Assembly (NCBI GenBank): GCA_033557465.1
Contig: CM066041.1
Span: 160,493,532-160,557,531, forward strand
Direction of reading: 5' to 3'
DNA: 64,000 nt
DNA from: Ichthyophis bannanicus
Lineage: Eukaryota > Chordata > Amphibia > Gymnophiona > Ichthyophiidae
The notes below the pieces were generated by a model, which worked only from the letters and a program-made list of their open reading frames with translations, was not told the DNA's origin and did no database searches. Below, one piece after another: positions 53,901 to 64,000 of the stretch. The position numbers and the translations under genes are program-made. How positions within the stretch are numbered: position 1 is the stretch's first letter; every line of letters begins with the position of its first letter.

Positions 53901-54796
53901 TCTTTAGCTACATACGCAATAACCTGGCCGCGTATTACGGCTTTTCCCGCTTTCCATAGGAGACACTACCCTCATTATCTGCAAGATATTCACACCATCG
54001 AGCACGCACAAACTCTCTAAAGTCCTCCCGCTGCCAAAACTGTCGGGGGAATGACCACCTACCACCCAACCGATGCTGTCCCTTCCAGCTAATGCTCACC
54101 ATTGCATGGTCGGAAACCTGTATCGGGCCAATCGTTGCCCCGCTTACTCTGCCAAAATCCGCCTGCGTTACCAGAATGTAATCCAGCCTAGACCAAGTGC
54201 GATGAGCTCTAGATAGATGTGTGTAGTCTCGCTCTCCCCCGTGTAGGACTCTCCACACATCCAGCAATCCCCCAGACTGGCATAAATAGGATATCCCCCT
54301 GGTGTTCCAACTCCCTCCTCCTGGGGTAATTGCAGATTTATCTAACTCGGGGTCATGAGGGCAGTTAAAATCTCCTGCCAATATTATAGGTAGATTGTGT
54401 GCACTCCCCAATTTCCGCCCCAGGGCCTTGAAAAACGCATGTCGGTAAACATTGGGCGCGTACACATTCCCCAACAGTAATTCTTCACCGTTGATCTTTA
54501 CCTGCAACCAGATATACCGTCCTAGGGGGTCTCTCTTCCCTAATGACTTCCACCTTTAGCTGCCTATGGAACAAAATAGCCACGCCATTCTTTCTCCCCC
54601 CAACTCCCTCTGCTGCAAACAATTTACCCACCCAAGTTTTCTTCAGTTTGGCATGCTCACTATCGGAAAGGTGTGTCTCCTGTAGAAACGCTTCATGTGT
54701 TCCCTGCTTCTTGAGGGACTGCAACACTTTCGTACGTTTAATGGGCGTGCCAATACCTCCCACATTCCATGAGATAAATTGTAAGTCAGTCCCCAT
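51000..54796 (-). pseudogene. L1 ORF2: endonuclease and RT, multiple frame breaks
   Basis: From 54796: MGTDLQFISWNVGGIGTPIK, AFLQETHLSDSEH (catalytic Glu), LLGNVYAPNVY, ILAGDFNCPHDPELD, LLDVWRVLHGGERDYTHLSR, RLDYILV and QVSDHAMV: a complete set of APE endonuclease motifs with one frame change at about 54490. RT from 53857: HKAPGPDGYGAEFYK, DPTSYRPISLINFDMKILA, RCQAGFVQG, then in another frame EKAFDHVSWDYMFEALQRF, and in a third VSAFVDDMLLCL (FVDD at the YADD site). The C-terminal part (51946-51001) has ETDVCSLCRVEKGGFAHRFW and TAQLLGQRAWDNHRQIW. At least four frameshifts or stops. Confidence 0.82.
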
Positions 54797-55700
54797 CAGC
54801 CCTTATTCCCCCTCCAAAATAGCCATTACAGTCCTCACCATAGAACCAAGGGCTGTGAGCCGCCCAGCCTCAGCTCCCAGCCTACACCGCCCTTTGGGTC
54901 CAAGTATTCATGCAAACCCCCACTTCTTAGTGTCTGATGTGCCTATACAAACCATTCGCGCACCCCCATACACACCCCACCACCCTCTAAGCCCCACCTC
55001 CCCCCAAACACCCCGAACATTTAACACCAACATCCATTCATTCCTCCTCCCCGCACCCCCACCGCCCCGGATCCCCCCATCCACCCTCCCTTCCCCCTTC
55101 TCCTCCACCCCTCCCTCCAACCCACCATCCCAAACCCCCTTCTAAAACAATCTCTCCAAGGTGCCCGCCCCTTGCGCCAGGCTCAAAGCCCACATCCGTG
55201 CGCTACAGGGCTGTCCTGCCCCTCCCACCTTCTTAATTAATACAATGGCTAACAGAAAGACCTCCCCCCAACCCCACAATAATGGCAAACTCAAAGCCAA
55301 TTTCTTAACATTAGAATAATAACTATTCCCCACATGAGGGGCCATGCACTACTCTCCCACCATAACCGGTACATGATCACTACTTAATCACATGTAATTG
55401 AAAAACACACTGGCAAATAATGACACAAACACATTGCCCCTTCCCTCCATAAAACATATAAGCAGACCCATCAAAAATTATTAAAGAGAAACCCATGGTC
55501 CCCCCCCCCAGGGGATCGCACTGCCTCGTGGAGACCATGCACCCCATCCCCGGGGCAAGCAACTTATAGGCCCAGAGAGCTCCTAGCTCCAGTCATTAGT
55601 CCAGCTCATCCGGCCTCTCGAGTCTGGTATTCAGGGGGTAGTACTCATCGCTTCAGGTCGCCTGCTCACTGCGCATCTCCACGCCCTCCAACGCCTCCAC
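54797..55700 (-). other. L1 inter-ORF spacer, purine-rich on the sense strand
   Basis: + strand 54900-55140 is dominated by C/T (CCCTCCCTTCCCCCTTCTCC and similar). Equivalent in position to 6680-7480 of the other L1. No conserved frame. Confidence 0.55.
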
Positions 55701-56500
55701 AAACTTCTGCGCGGCTGCTACCGTGTTCAAAACATGGTTTTTCCCCTCATGCTGCACTCGAAGCGTCGCAGGAAACGCCAGCGTGAAACGGAGTTGTTTT
55801 TGGAACAGCACGGAGCAAAAAGGGGAAAATTCCTTGGCGTTTTGCAGCTACAGAGGCAGAGTAGTCCTGGAATAAAAGGACTTTGTGGTTGTCCATCTAG
55901 CAATGACTTGCTCTTTTTTTTGTTTTTTTTTTTTTGCTTCTGTCCGATAACGCCTGCAGCAGTCTCCATTTGTTGATGTAAATTAAGTATGCGGGCTATC
56001 ACCGACTGGGCCTCGGGACGTTGGTTAGGCTCAGCCTTAGGCCCAATGCGATGCACTCTTTCCACTTTTAGTTTTCTCCCACTAGGTCTTCCAGGCCCAA
56101 TTCTCTTGGTAGCCAGGACTCTCCATGTCCCACATTGGCAATAGCATACTCTTCCGTGTTAGCCCTCGGGCACACCCACAATCTCCGCAAGTTGTTGTTC
56201 CCTGCGGGAGCGATTTTCGAGATCGTCGACTTTATCTCTCAAGCGCTGCAATGGTCCCTTTGCAGCGTTGTCCTGCTCTCGGGCCTGCGTCCCCTCGGCC
56301 TCCTCAAGCGCTGATACAAACGATGTTTCGATTTTTTGTTTTTTTCCTCCAACGCGCCTGCTGAACTGCCATCAGGGTCCTCTTCTCGACCGTGTCCAGC
56401 TTATGAAGGATCCGGTCCAAAACTTCGGGCTCTATAAGCTTAGCCACTTCTTTTGCCAGCTCCTTCTCCTCGGATCCGGATTCCACAACTCTCCGCACCA
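55701..56500 (-). pseudogene. L1 ORF1, degraded
   Basis: 56498-56304 reads a charged, heptad-like segment (EKELAKEVAKLIEPEVLDRI, LHKLDTVEKRTLMAVQQ), fitting the coiled-coil part. 56065 onward reads MERVHRIGPKAEPN, SVIARILNLHQQ, matching the conserved ORF1 block ERxHRxGP...RPVIARxLNF. Frames differ, and a T-rich run at 55914-55936 and a G-tract at 56567-56578 mark indel-prone sites. Confidence 0.7.
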
Positions 56501-56859
56501 GGAGATATTGCGGCTTGGCGCCATATTGGACACCAGTCTTTCCATCCGGGGTAGCACCCAGCTTTGGGGGGGGGGGGGCAGTCCTTCTCCCCCGCTCCTT
56601 TTCCTCTCGCAGTAAGAGTCATATTGGAGAATGGTTTTCCTTTCTGCCAGCCACCTCCAGAATCTTACCCAGCTTTATCGCTCACACCGGGGCCTTTTGT
56701 TGTTAGTGGTGTTACCGGGGGGGGGGTAAGTCCGAAAAAATTGTCAAATATAAACGGCGGGGGCAGCCCCGGAGCAAGTTAGAGAAGCCTCTCACCTCGC
56801 TCATAGCGCGTCACGTGGTCTCCCTAAAAACCTGTTAAATTTAAATAAATAAATAAATA

Positions 56860-57175
56860 TTTACAATCCAAACCCATATGCAATTATTCATCAAATGCCA
56901 CAAACGTCACATCATTCTCTGGTATGCTGACGACATCCATGGTATATGCTCCAATCAACCTCCTACTAGCAATTGACAACCCACAACAAAAAAACAGATT
57001 GGCCTTGAAGACATGAATTGCCTGGCTCACGAGCCAATAACCTGTTGGTTCACCGTACGATAAAATTGAGCTGGCCAATGTTTGTGTGGATGTAATAAAG
57101 CCCCTATAGAGCCCATGGAAATAGAAAGAAAGGAAAAAGGTTACCTTTAAAACTTGAACAGTTCCAGCCAGCACA
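56860..57175 (+). other. Possible short LINE RT remnant
   Basis: On + the reading HIILWYADDIHGICSN contains a YADD-like RT motif, preceded by (AAATA)n at 56838-56860. Only about 20 codons look RT-like, so this is weak. Confidence 0.25.
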
Positions 57176-57199
57176 CATAGCTCTCCACTGTTTTACAAG

Positions 57200-58470
57200 A
57201 GAAAGACAAACAGAGGGAGATAGGAGCTGAGCTGACGACGCCCAAGCTCTGATGTAGCATCAAGCCTGGAGCTTGATCACCGTCACGTTCCTGTTCAGAA
57301 AAGGCAGAGCCAGGCCTCAGGCAACAGAAAGTATAAATGCGGGTTGGGAGCAAAAGGAGGCAGCAGCGAGGACAACAAGAAGAAGCAAGGAAAGGAAGCC
57401 AGAGAGAAGCAAGAGGAAGAGCTCCTGAGAGACGTGCGTTGGAGAGGGCTCAGGAACCCTAGAGAATTGGGAGATTTGGCAAAGAACCTACCTGCAGTTC
57501 TGGGAGAGAATTCGGCAGACTAGAAGGTGGGAAGGCACAGCCTTGTTGCCAGGAACCAGCCTGGGAAGAGAGAACAGGGAGCCCTTCAGTCCTTACTGCC
57601 TGAGGAAAGGCCTTCAGAGTTTGCACAATGATGGAGACCCCAGCACCAAAGCAGGGAGGTTAAGAAGCTCTATCTGGAACGGAGAGAGCCAGGGGATGGC
57701 TTCTAGTCAGGAATTTACCAAACGAGAGTCCACAGAGCCATTTTCCTTATAACTGGAGAAACATAGATGGAGACCAGAGAAGAAGCTCCACAGCCAGAAA
57801 AAAAAAACCAGGTATTTCAAACCCTTGCTGTCCTAGAATTGTAATAACAGGGTAAACAACCCAAGTGTTGCAGAGGGAGGTTTACCTTAAACCACAGTAG
57901 TAAACAGCTCAAGGCAGCCAAGCTCAGTCAACTCCTGAGCTGGAGGATTGCAAACGGACTTGTAATGTTAGTGACATAGCTGAAGTTCCAATGTCGATTG
58001 TGCACGCTTTGCTTAGCCGATGTATCGAGTCACTGTGTTTTTAATGTCTTTTTGAGTTAAAGAGCTGTGAAACAGCAAAGGAAAAGAAGGTTTATTTTTT
58101 AACTTTTGGCCAAAGAAGCTGTTTGGTTTTTCCCCATCTTGTGTTACTTAGAAAAGGCACTGCAACCGTTTGGAGCCAGAGTGTGAAAAGCAGTTACCTT
58201 ATTTTGTTGTAAATAATCCTCAAGCAAACAACCTGGACCCTCTCCTATTTTTGTTTCTACACTAAGTCCTAATGTTGAGGGGAATAAATTCCTTGTCATT
58301 TTTGCCTTAAACACTCGACTCATAACTATTCCTTTATCAGAGGTCTAAAGGGACTACAACTACCAAGAAGGCATTTGTGAAAGCAGAAAGGTGTGGTCTT
58401 ACTTTCTGATTATAGGACATCATGGAAGGCCCAGCCCTCTTAGCCCTAAGGCGGAGGGCTGACCTCGTGA
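57200..58470 (+). repeat. Candidate solo LTR
   Basis: Contains TATAAATG (about 57331) in a purine-rich stretch, AATAAATTCC (about 58283) as a possible poly(A) signal, and an end GACCTCGTGACA (58461-58472), i.e. a CA terminus. Layout and length (1.2-1.3 kb) resemble an LTR, but it is unlike the Gypsy LTR above in sequence, the 5' TG end is not defined and no target duplication was identified. Confidence 0.35.
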
Positions 58471-58472
58471 CA

Positions 58473-58899
58473 TTTGTCACCAGGAACCCCACCTATTCCT
58501 AATTCCACTGCCAAATCTATCAGCATTCTAGACAAACCAATAGCAGTCCAAAGATGAAGATCAGTACCTGGGCATCACAATGGACATGCTGCATGTGCCC
58601 AATATCATTCCATTGTCACATCAGCTTTTCCCCTGTTACTGTGCCCCCCACCTCTGGGATAACCTGCTCTCTGAACCTTTGTTTAGAGTCCTCAGACACC
58701 TGTTTCCACTCGTGCCTTTTTCAAACTGGCTTTCAGTTCACTCAAACTAGCCTTTCAGGGTAGCCCTTCATGTCCTCCGTCTGCCTCGTCCTTTGTGTGT
58801 CTGTTTCCTATCCCTTATACTATCATATTTCCCTTTCTGTTTGATTTTATATTATAAATTGCCCCCATTCATCTCATCCCTTGAAACTTGAGAAACTCG
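58473..58899. other. Unassigned interval
   Basis: No gene or recognised repeat. Confidence 0.3.
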
Positions 58900-59060
58900 G
58901 CCTACCTCTTGGGTTCTGCATACTGGACCAGGAAGCATTTTTGAGATTGATACCCTGGAAGTCCTGAATTTTCAGCCCCTTTCAACCTAAATGTTGAGGC
59001 TTCCAGAACCTCCTTTCCCTCCACACTTTCCGTATATCATTGGTGCCCACAACTTTATCA
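58900..59060 (-). repeat. CR1 ORF1 fragment
   Basis: On minus a reading VVGTNDIRKVW and REVLEA-like residues match the SGNH block GTND of CR1 ORF1. Diverged. Confidence 0.5.
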
Positions 59061-59069
59061 AGACTTAAT

Positions 59070-59508
59070 ACTTGGGATACAGAAATCCAAAGGAAATTGT
59101 ATCTAATAGGGGGTGAGAGGTTGGTGTTGCCCGGACTCAGGAGAAAGACCTTTGGAGTGATAGTGACCGAGGATCTCAAGGTGGTTGCAAACATTGTGAC
59201 AAAGCAGTAGTCAAAACAGAAGAATGCTAGGTTTGTGTATACAGAAAAGGAATAACCAGCAGGAAAGGAGGAAGCATTAATGTTTCCTGTACAAGTAATT
59301 GATGAGGCCTCCACTCCTTGGAGTTATTGTGCTCAGTTTTAGGAGAACCGTGGACGGCATGCAGAGTCCCCCAAATAGCAGGGTCAGAACTTCCAGGGTG
59401 GAATGTCCACTTCCATCTATTTGCCAAAACCCAATTCCCTGGTCCAAAGCACCCCACGGATAAGGGTCACTGTGCGGTGAGTTCTGGACAGTGGCAGCAA
59501 CAGGGAGG
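59070..59508 (+). repeat. CR1 RT C-terminal fragment, other orientation
   Basis: On + FGVIVTEDLKVVANIVTK and DEASTPWSYCAQF resemble the CR1 block DLGVIVxxxxKxxxxCAxAAKKAN and [13 protein letters not shown]. Broken by stops. Ends at the assembly gap. Confidence 0.5.
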
Positions 59509-60008
59509 NNNNNNNNNNNNNNNNNNNNNNNNNNNNNNNNNNNNNNNNNNNNNNNNNNNNNNNNNNNNNNNNNNNNNNNNNNNNNNNNNNNNNNNNNNNN
59601 NNNNNNNNNNNNNNNNNNNNNNNNNNNNNNNNNNNNNNNNNNNNNNNNNNNNNNNNNNNNNNNNNNNNNNNNNNNNNNNNNNNNNNNNNNNNNNNNNNNN
59701 NNNNNNNNNNNNNNNNNNNNNNNNNNNNNNNNNNNNNNNNNNNNNNNNNNNNNNNNNNNNNNNNNNNNNNNNNNNNNNNNNNNNNNNNNNNNNNNNNNNN
59801 NNNNNNNNNNNNNNNNNNNNNNNNNNNNNNNNNNNNNNNNNNNNNNNNNNNNNNNNNNNNNNNNNNNNNNNNNNNNNNNNNNNNNNNNNNNNNNNNNNNN
59901 NNNNNNNNNNNNNNNNNNNNNNNNNNNNNNNNNNNNNNNNNNNNNNNNNNNNNNNNNNNNNNNNNNNNNNNNNNNNNNNNNNNNNNNNNNNNNNNNNNNN
60001 NNNNNNNN
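59509..60008. other. Assembly gap of exactly 500 N
   Basis: A round number of N, i.e. a placeholder of unknown true size. Frames spanning it are meaningless. Confidence 1.
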
Positions 60009-60412
60009 AGGATCATAGATAGTTGCTGGGGGGGAGTCTGCTGTCTTGGTACATGTTTGGTACCAATGACATAGGAAAATGTGGTAGTGAAGTTCTGGAG
60101 GCTAAATTTAAGCTTTTAGGTAGGAAGTTGAAATCCAGAACTTCCAGATAGCGGTTCTACCCCCATGATTCCTGTTCCACCGTGCAGGACCCAAAATACA
60201 GGCAGAGCTCCGAGTCTCAATGCGTGGATGAGACAATGGTGCACAGGATGATGGTTTTGGATTTGTTAGGAACTGGGGAACATTCTGGGGAAAGGGGGTG
60301 CTCTTTCCGAAGGGATGGCCGCTTCAGTTCCACCTTAATCAGGATGGGACCATAGCTGCTGGCATGTAACCCTTAAAAAAGAGATAGAGAAGGCTTTTAA
60401 ACTAGAAAAATA
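60009..60412 (+). pseudogene. CR1 ORF1 C-terminal part, second copy
   Basis: Matches residues about 180-306 of the ORF1 at 42479-43399. Many single-base indels and a 14-base insertion before CACCTTAATCAGG (about 60330) destroy the frame. GTND and DGLHL-coding segments are recognisable but out of frame. Confidence 0.8.
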
Positions 60413-60449
60413 GGGAAAGCCGTACTAGTCACCCAGAAGGAGCGCACGC

Positions 60450-63400
60450 ATGGTTCGGACAAAGGTAATCCTGAAGGATACTAACCAAAAGCAGTGAGGT
60501 TCCAAACGGGAGTATAGTAGCCCAACAATGCCCTATGAGTAAAGGAGCAGACAGAGCATAATTATTCCCAATTACCCATGCCTACCAATAGCCAGATTCA
60601 GTATTGTAATAAAATACAGTCTCTCAAATGCTTGTTATGTTGCCAATGCCTAGAAGTCCCTAAAACAATAAGATGGGCGAATTAGAATATATAGGTCACT
60701 AAATAGAGAGGTTAGATATGAATTGCACTCTCATAGACATGGTGGAAGGAGGATACACCAGTGGGACACTGTGATTAACCTGGATACAAAACTATATCGT
60801 AATGATAGAGCTGAAACAATTGGTGGTAGGGGTTGCGCTCCTATGTTAGAGAGGGCATTGAGTCAGAAAGGATTAAGTTATTGCAGTGAACAAAATTTGC
60901 TGTAGAATCTCTATGGATTAGAAATTCCATCTCATAAGGGGAAGGTGATTGCATTGGGAGTATACTATCGACTCACCTTGCCAGAATGCAACAAAATGGA
61001 TGATTAAATGCTCAAAGAAATCAAGGAAGCTAAGAAAAAAAAAACACAAGATCCACAACAGAGTAGTAATAATGGGTGATTTCACATTACCCCGGTATCG
61101 ACTGGGTACAGTTGTCCAGGCAGGACAAGCTAAAGAGATCAAGTTTCTAGATTGAAATAAATGACTGCTTCTTGGAGCAGCTGCTTCATGAACCCCGACC
61201 AGAGGGGAAGCCATACTGGCCACCCCCCTAGTCCTTAGTCCCGCACCAACGAACGCCATATCTGGCCCTGCCCATAGCCAAATAAGGGTGTTGGGACCAC
61301 TTGGCAATAGTGATCATAGTATGATCTGTTTGATTTAATCAGTGGAGGACAGATAGTAAAGGAATCCACAGTACTACCTTTTAACTTTCAAAAGGGAGAC
61401 TATGATAGAATGATGAATATAGTTCGGAAAAAACTAAAAGGAGCGGTTCCAAAGGTTAAAGACTTACAGCAAGCTTGGGTGTTATTTAAAAATACTATCC
61501 ACGAAGCCAAGACCAGCTGTATTCCACGCATTAAAAAAAGTGGCAGAAAGTCCAAAAAACTGCCAGCATGGTTTAAAAGGTGAGGTCAGAGAGGCTGTTG
61601 CTGCCAAAAGAGCAACCTTCATTAAATGGAAAAAAGAGCCAAATGATGAAAACTGGAAACAGCACAAGCACTGGCAAGTCAAATGCACAGCATTGCTAAG
61701 GCAGGCAAAGCGGGAATTTGAGAAGAAACTTGCTACGGAAGCAAAAACACGAAATAAAGACTTCTTCAAGTACATTCGTAGCAAAAGGCCTGTGAGAGAG
61801 TCAATTGGACCATTAGATGATAAGAGGGGTAAAAAGGGGCCAGTAAGAGGAGACAAGGCTTATAGCGGAGAGACTGAATGAATTCTTTGCTTCGGTCTGT
61901 ACTGAGGAAGATGTAGGGATGTTACCCAAGACTGAAGTGGTATTTAAAGGTGATACTGCAGAGGACTTGAGAGAAATATCGCTACACCGGGAAGATATAT
62001 TACAACTATTTGATAAACTGAATAGTAGCAAATCACCTGGACCGGATGGTATACATCCCAGAGTGTTGAAAGAACTGAAATATGAGATTGCAGACCTGTT
62101 ATTGGTAATCTGTGAACGTTCATTAAAATCATCTGTAATACCTGAAGATTGGAGGGTCGCCAACGTAACACCAATTTTTAAAAAGGGTTCCAGGGGTGAC
62201 CCGGGAAATTACAGACCGGTGAGCCTGACGTCAGTACCATGAAAATGGTAGAAACCATCATAAAGAACACAAATTACACAGCATGTAGATAGTCATGGCC
62301 TAATGGAGACAGCCAACATGGCTTTAGACAAGGAAGATCTTGTCTTACTAATCTGATCTGTTTTTTTGAAGGTGTGCATAAACAGGTAGACACGGGTGAG
62401 GCGGTTGATATAGTGTATCTGGACTTTCAGAAAGCTTTTGACAAGGTCCCCCATCAGAGACTTTTGGCGAAGCTAAAGTCATGGGATAAGAGGCAGTGTA
62501 CTATTGTGGATCGGAACCTGGTTAAAAGATAGAAAGCAGAGGGTAGGGCTAAATTGGCCAATATTCCCAATGGACAAAGGTGAATAGTGGAGTACCCCAG
62601 GGATCTGTACTGGTCCGCTACTTTTTGACATATTCATAAATGACCTGGAAAAGGGAATAACTAGTGAGGTTATCAAATTTGCAGATGACACAAAACTGTT
62701 TAAAGTTAACACCCAAGAGGATTGTGGAAAACTGCAGGAGGATCTGGATAAATTGGAAGACTGGGCCTCCAAAGGGCAGATGAAATTTAATGTGGACAAG
62801 TGCAAAGTTTATGCACCTAGGAAAGAACAAACCACACCTATAGTTACACGATGCAAGGCTCCACATTAGAAACCACCACCCAGGAAAAAGATTTAGGAGT
62901 CATCGTGGATAACATGTTAAAACCCTCCACCCCGTGTGCAGCGTCGGCCAAGAAGCAAATAGATGCTAGGTATCATAAGGAAATGGATGGAGAATAAAAC
63001 AAAGGATATTATAATGCCTCTGTATCGCTCCATGGTACGACCGCACCTTGAATATTGTGTGCAATTCTGGTCACCGTATCTTAAAAAGGGACATAGAGTT
63101 ATTAGAAAAAGTACAGAGAAGAGCCACCAAATTGGTGAAGGGGATGGAAGGCTACTCCTATGAAGATAGGCTAAAAAGGTTAGGCTCTTTAACCTAGAAA
63201 AGAGACGGCTGAGGGGAGATATGATAGAGGTGTATAAATTAATGAATGGAGTGGAACGGATAAACGTGGATCAATTGTTTACGCTATCAGAATATAGAAG
63301 GACATAGGGGACATGTAAGAAGCTACAGGGTAAACTATTTAAGACAAATAGGAGAAAATATTTCTTCACTCAACGTGTAATCAAACTCTGGAATCTGTTA

Positions 63401-63490
63401 CCGGAGGATGTAGTAAGGGCTGTTTGAATAGCTGGGTTTAAAAAGGTTTTGGACAAGTTCCTGGAGGAAAGGTCCATAAACCACTATTAA
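60450..63490 (+). pseudogene. CR1 ORF2, second copy, frameshifted
   Basis: Parallel to 43435-46401. Indels break it throughout the endonuclease. The RT region keeps longer open pieces (61540-61881; 61919-62242 with [16 protein letters not shown] and [12 protein letters not shown]; 62963-63163 with [17 protein letters not shown]). The FADD-coding sequence is present at about 62682. Indel type, mostly single bases, points to sequencing error. Confidence 0.85.
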
Positions 63491-63656
63491 AAAGGGACCC
63501 AGGATATCAATGCTTGGCCTAGTAGCAGCACTGCATAACCTGTGTCTTTTGGGGAAACTGCTAGGTACTATGACCTAGATTGGCCACTGTTGGAAACAGG
63601 ATACTGGGCTTGATGGACCTCGGTCTGACCCAGTATGGCATTTCTTATGTTCTTAT

Positions 63657-64000
63657 AAAGGAACCGGTGTATAGGTTAGGGGTGGACATAGTGGGACCCT
63701 TACTAAAAACTACTAGAGGTCACCAATAGATTCTCGTTATAATGGACCATGCCACTCGGTTTCCGTGGGCCTCCCCTTGAGAAATACATCGGCCCGAGTG
63801 ATAGCTCTGGAGCTCATACGTTTATTTTGCGAGATAGGGTTCCCTCGGGAGGTTTTATCAGACCTAGGAACAAATTTTATGTCTCGACATCTAGCTCAGG
63901 TATGGGATGTGTTCGGTATTCGGCATATCCGGACCGCGGCTTACCATCCCCAAACCAATGGGTTGGTGGAAAGGTTTAACCAAACCTTAAAGAACCTCTT
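63657..64000 (+). pseudogene. Gypsy integrase core, second copy (right end outside window)
   Basis: Parallel to 46569-46913, from EPVYRLGVDIVGP to VERFNQTLKNL. A deletion in GGGCCTCCCCTTGAG (first copy GGGCCATCCCCTTGAG) and a TAG in CACCAATAGATTC break the frame. It covers all three catalytic residues. Confidence 0.85.

Larger units (their letters stand above)
50750..56830 (-). mobile_element. Nearly full-length L1 LINE, frameshifted
   Basis: Read on minus: 5' region near 56830, ORF1 (about 56500-55700), a purine-rich spacer (55700-54797), ORF2 (54796 to about 51000) and a G-rich 3' UTR (about 51000-50750). About 6.1 kb, the full L1 layout. Several frame breaks in ORF2 and a G-tract in ORF1's start make it inactive. 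A different lineage from the L1 at 5.7-8.2 kb. Confidence 0.82.
60009..64000 (+). mobile_element. Second, error-rich copy of CR1 plus Gypsy integrase (duplicate of 43019-46913)
   Basis: Colinear over its full length with 43019-46913: CR1 from mid ORF1 to its 3' end (60009-63656), then the same Gypsy integrase sequence from 63657, at the same junction (TTCTTAT|AAAGGAACC). Small insertions and deletions are very frequent in the first 1.4 kb after the gap and become rare later. About 97 nt longer overall. Likely an uncorrected contig end or a haplotype copy rather than a real second locus. Confidence 0.9.

Noticed and set aside
54543..55145. 200-codon + strand frame
   Set aside because: Antisense to L1 ORF2 start and through a C/T-rich spacer; Pro/Ser-rich composition reflects base bias.
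59318..60022. Long frames across the N gap
   Set aside because: Open only because N bases give no stops.
60009..64000. Independent second Gypsy/CR1 insertion
   Set aside because: The same CR1 sits at the same base of the same Gypsy gene, which two separate insertions would not give; duplication, probably by assembly, is preferred.

Overview
This is a vertebrate nuclear window holding one host gene in a dense, nested mass of retrotransposons. The host gene is MAFG (small Maf bZIP factor, + strand): a CpG-rich promoter and non-coding exon 1 near 17.69-17.94 kb, coding exon 2 (21517-21552), coding exon 3 (23146-23598) and a long 3' UTR that may run to a poly(A) signal at 32.82 kb. The repeat mix (DIRS with inverted termini, L1, L2, CR1 with a 3' end of the type matching GCCATACTGGGTCAGACC, Gmr1/SCAN-type Gypsy, tRNA-headed SINEs with LINE tails) suggests an amphibian, most likely a caecilian. 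A reptile cannot be excluded from sequence alone. Layout: 1-8.2 kb (minus) is a three-level nest, DIRS copy A inside the gag of DIRS copy B, itself inside an L1. 8.2-17.3 kb holds SINEs, C/T-rich tracts and an old CR1 cut by later insertions. 17.7-32.8 kb is MAFG. Intron 1 carries a broken MITE, an L1 3' end with a 14-bp target duplication and a strong 63-bp inverted repeat. The 3' region carries a 414-bp hAT MITE with a perfect 8-bp target duplication. 33-34.4 kb has CR1 and RTE-like fragments. 34.5-37.3 kb is a short DIRS-like element with inverted ends and an internal complementary region, but no pol or recombinase. 37.6-50.6 kb is a second three-level nest: an L2 split by a 10.4-kb Gypsy element (1.34-kb LTRs, 4-bp TSD ATAG), itself split by a CR1 of about 4.5 kb with both ORFs open. 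50.7-56.8 kb (minus) is a frameshifted, nearly full-length L1. 57.2-58.5 kb is a possible solo LTR. 59509-60008 is a 500-N gap. 60009-64000 is an error-rich second copy of 43019-46913, including the same CR1/Gypsy junction. Most notable points: (i) the Gypsy element has an open SCAN-like gag-protease frame and a D,D35E integrase but no reverse transcriptase or RNase H anywhere between its nearly identical LTRs, with protease followed directly by integrase as in Gmr1-like elements; (ii) its LTR contains a 244-codon Arg/Ser-rich ORF, open only in the 3' LTR; (iii) the CR1 inside it has an open SGNH-esterase ORF1 and a 988-aa endonuclease/RT ORF2; (iv) MAFG intron 1 contains a near-perfect 63-bp hairpin; (v) the post-gap segment is probably an assembly duplication. 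All readings are by eye; no alignment or database search was run.
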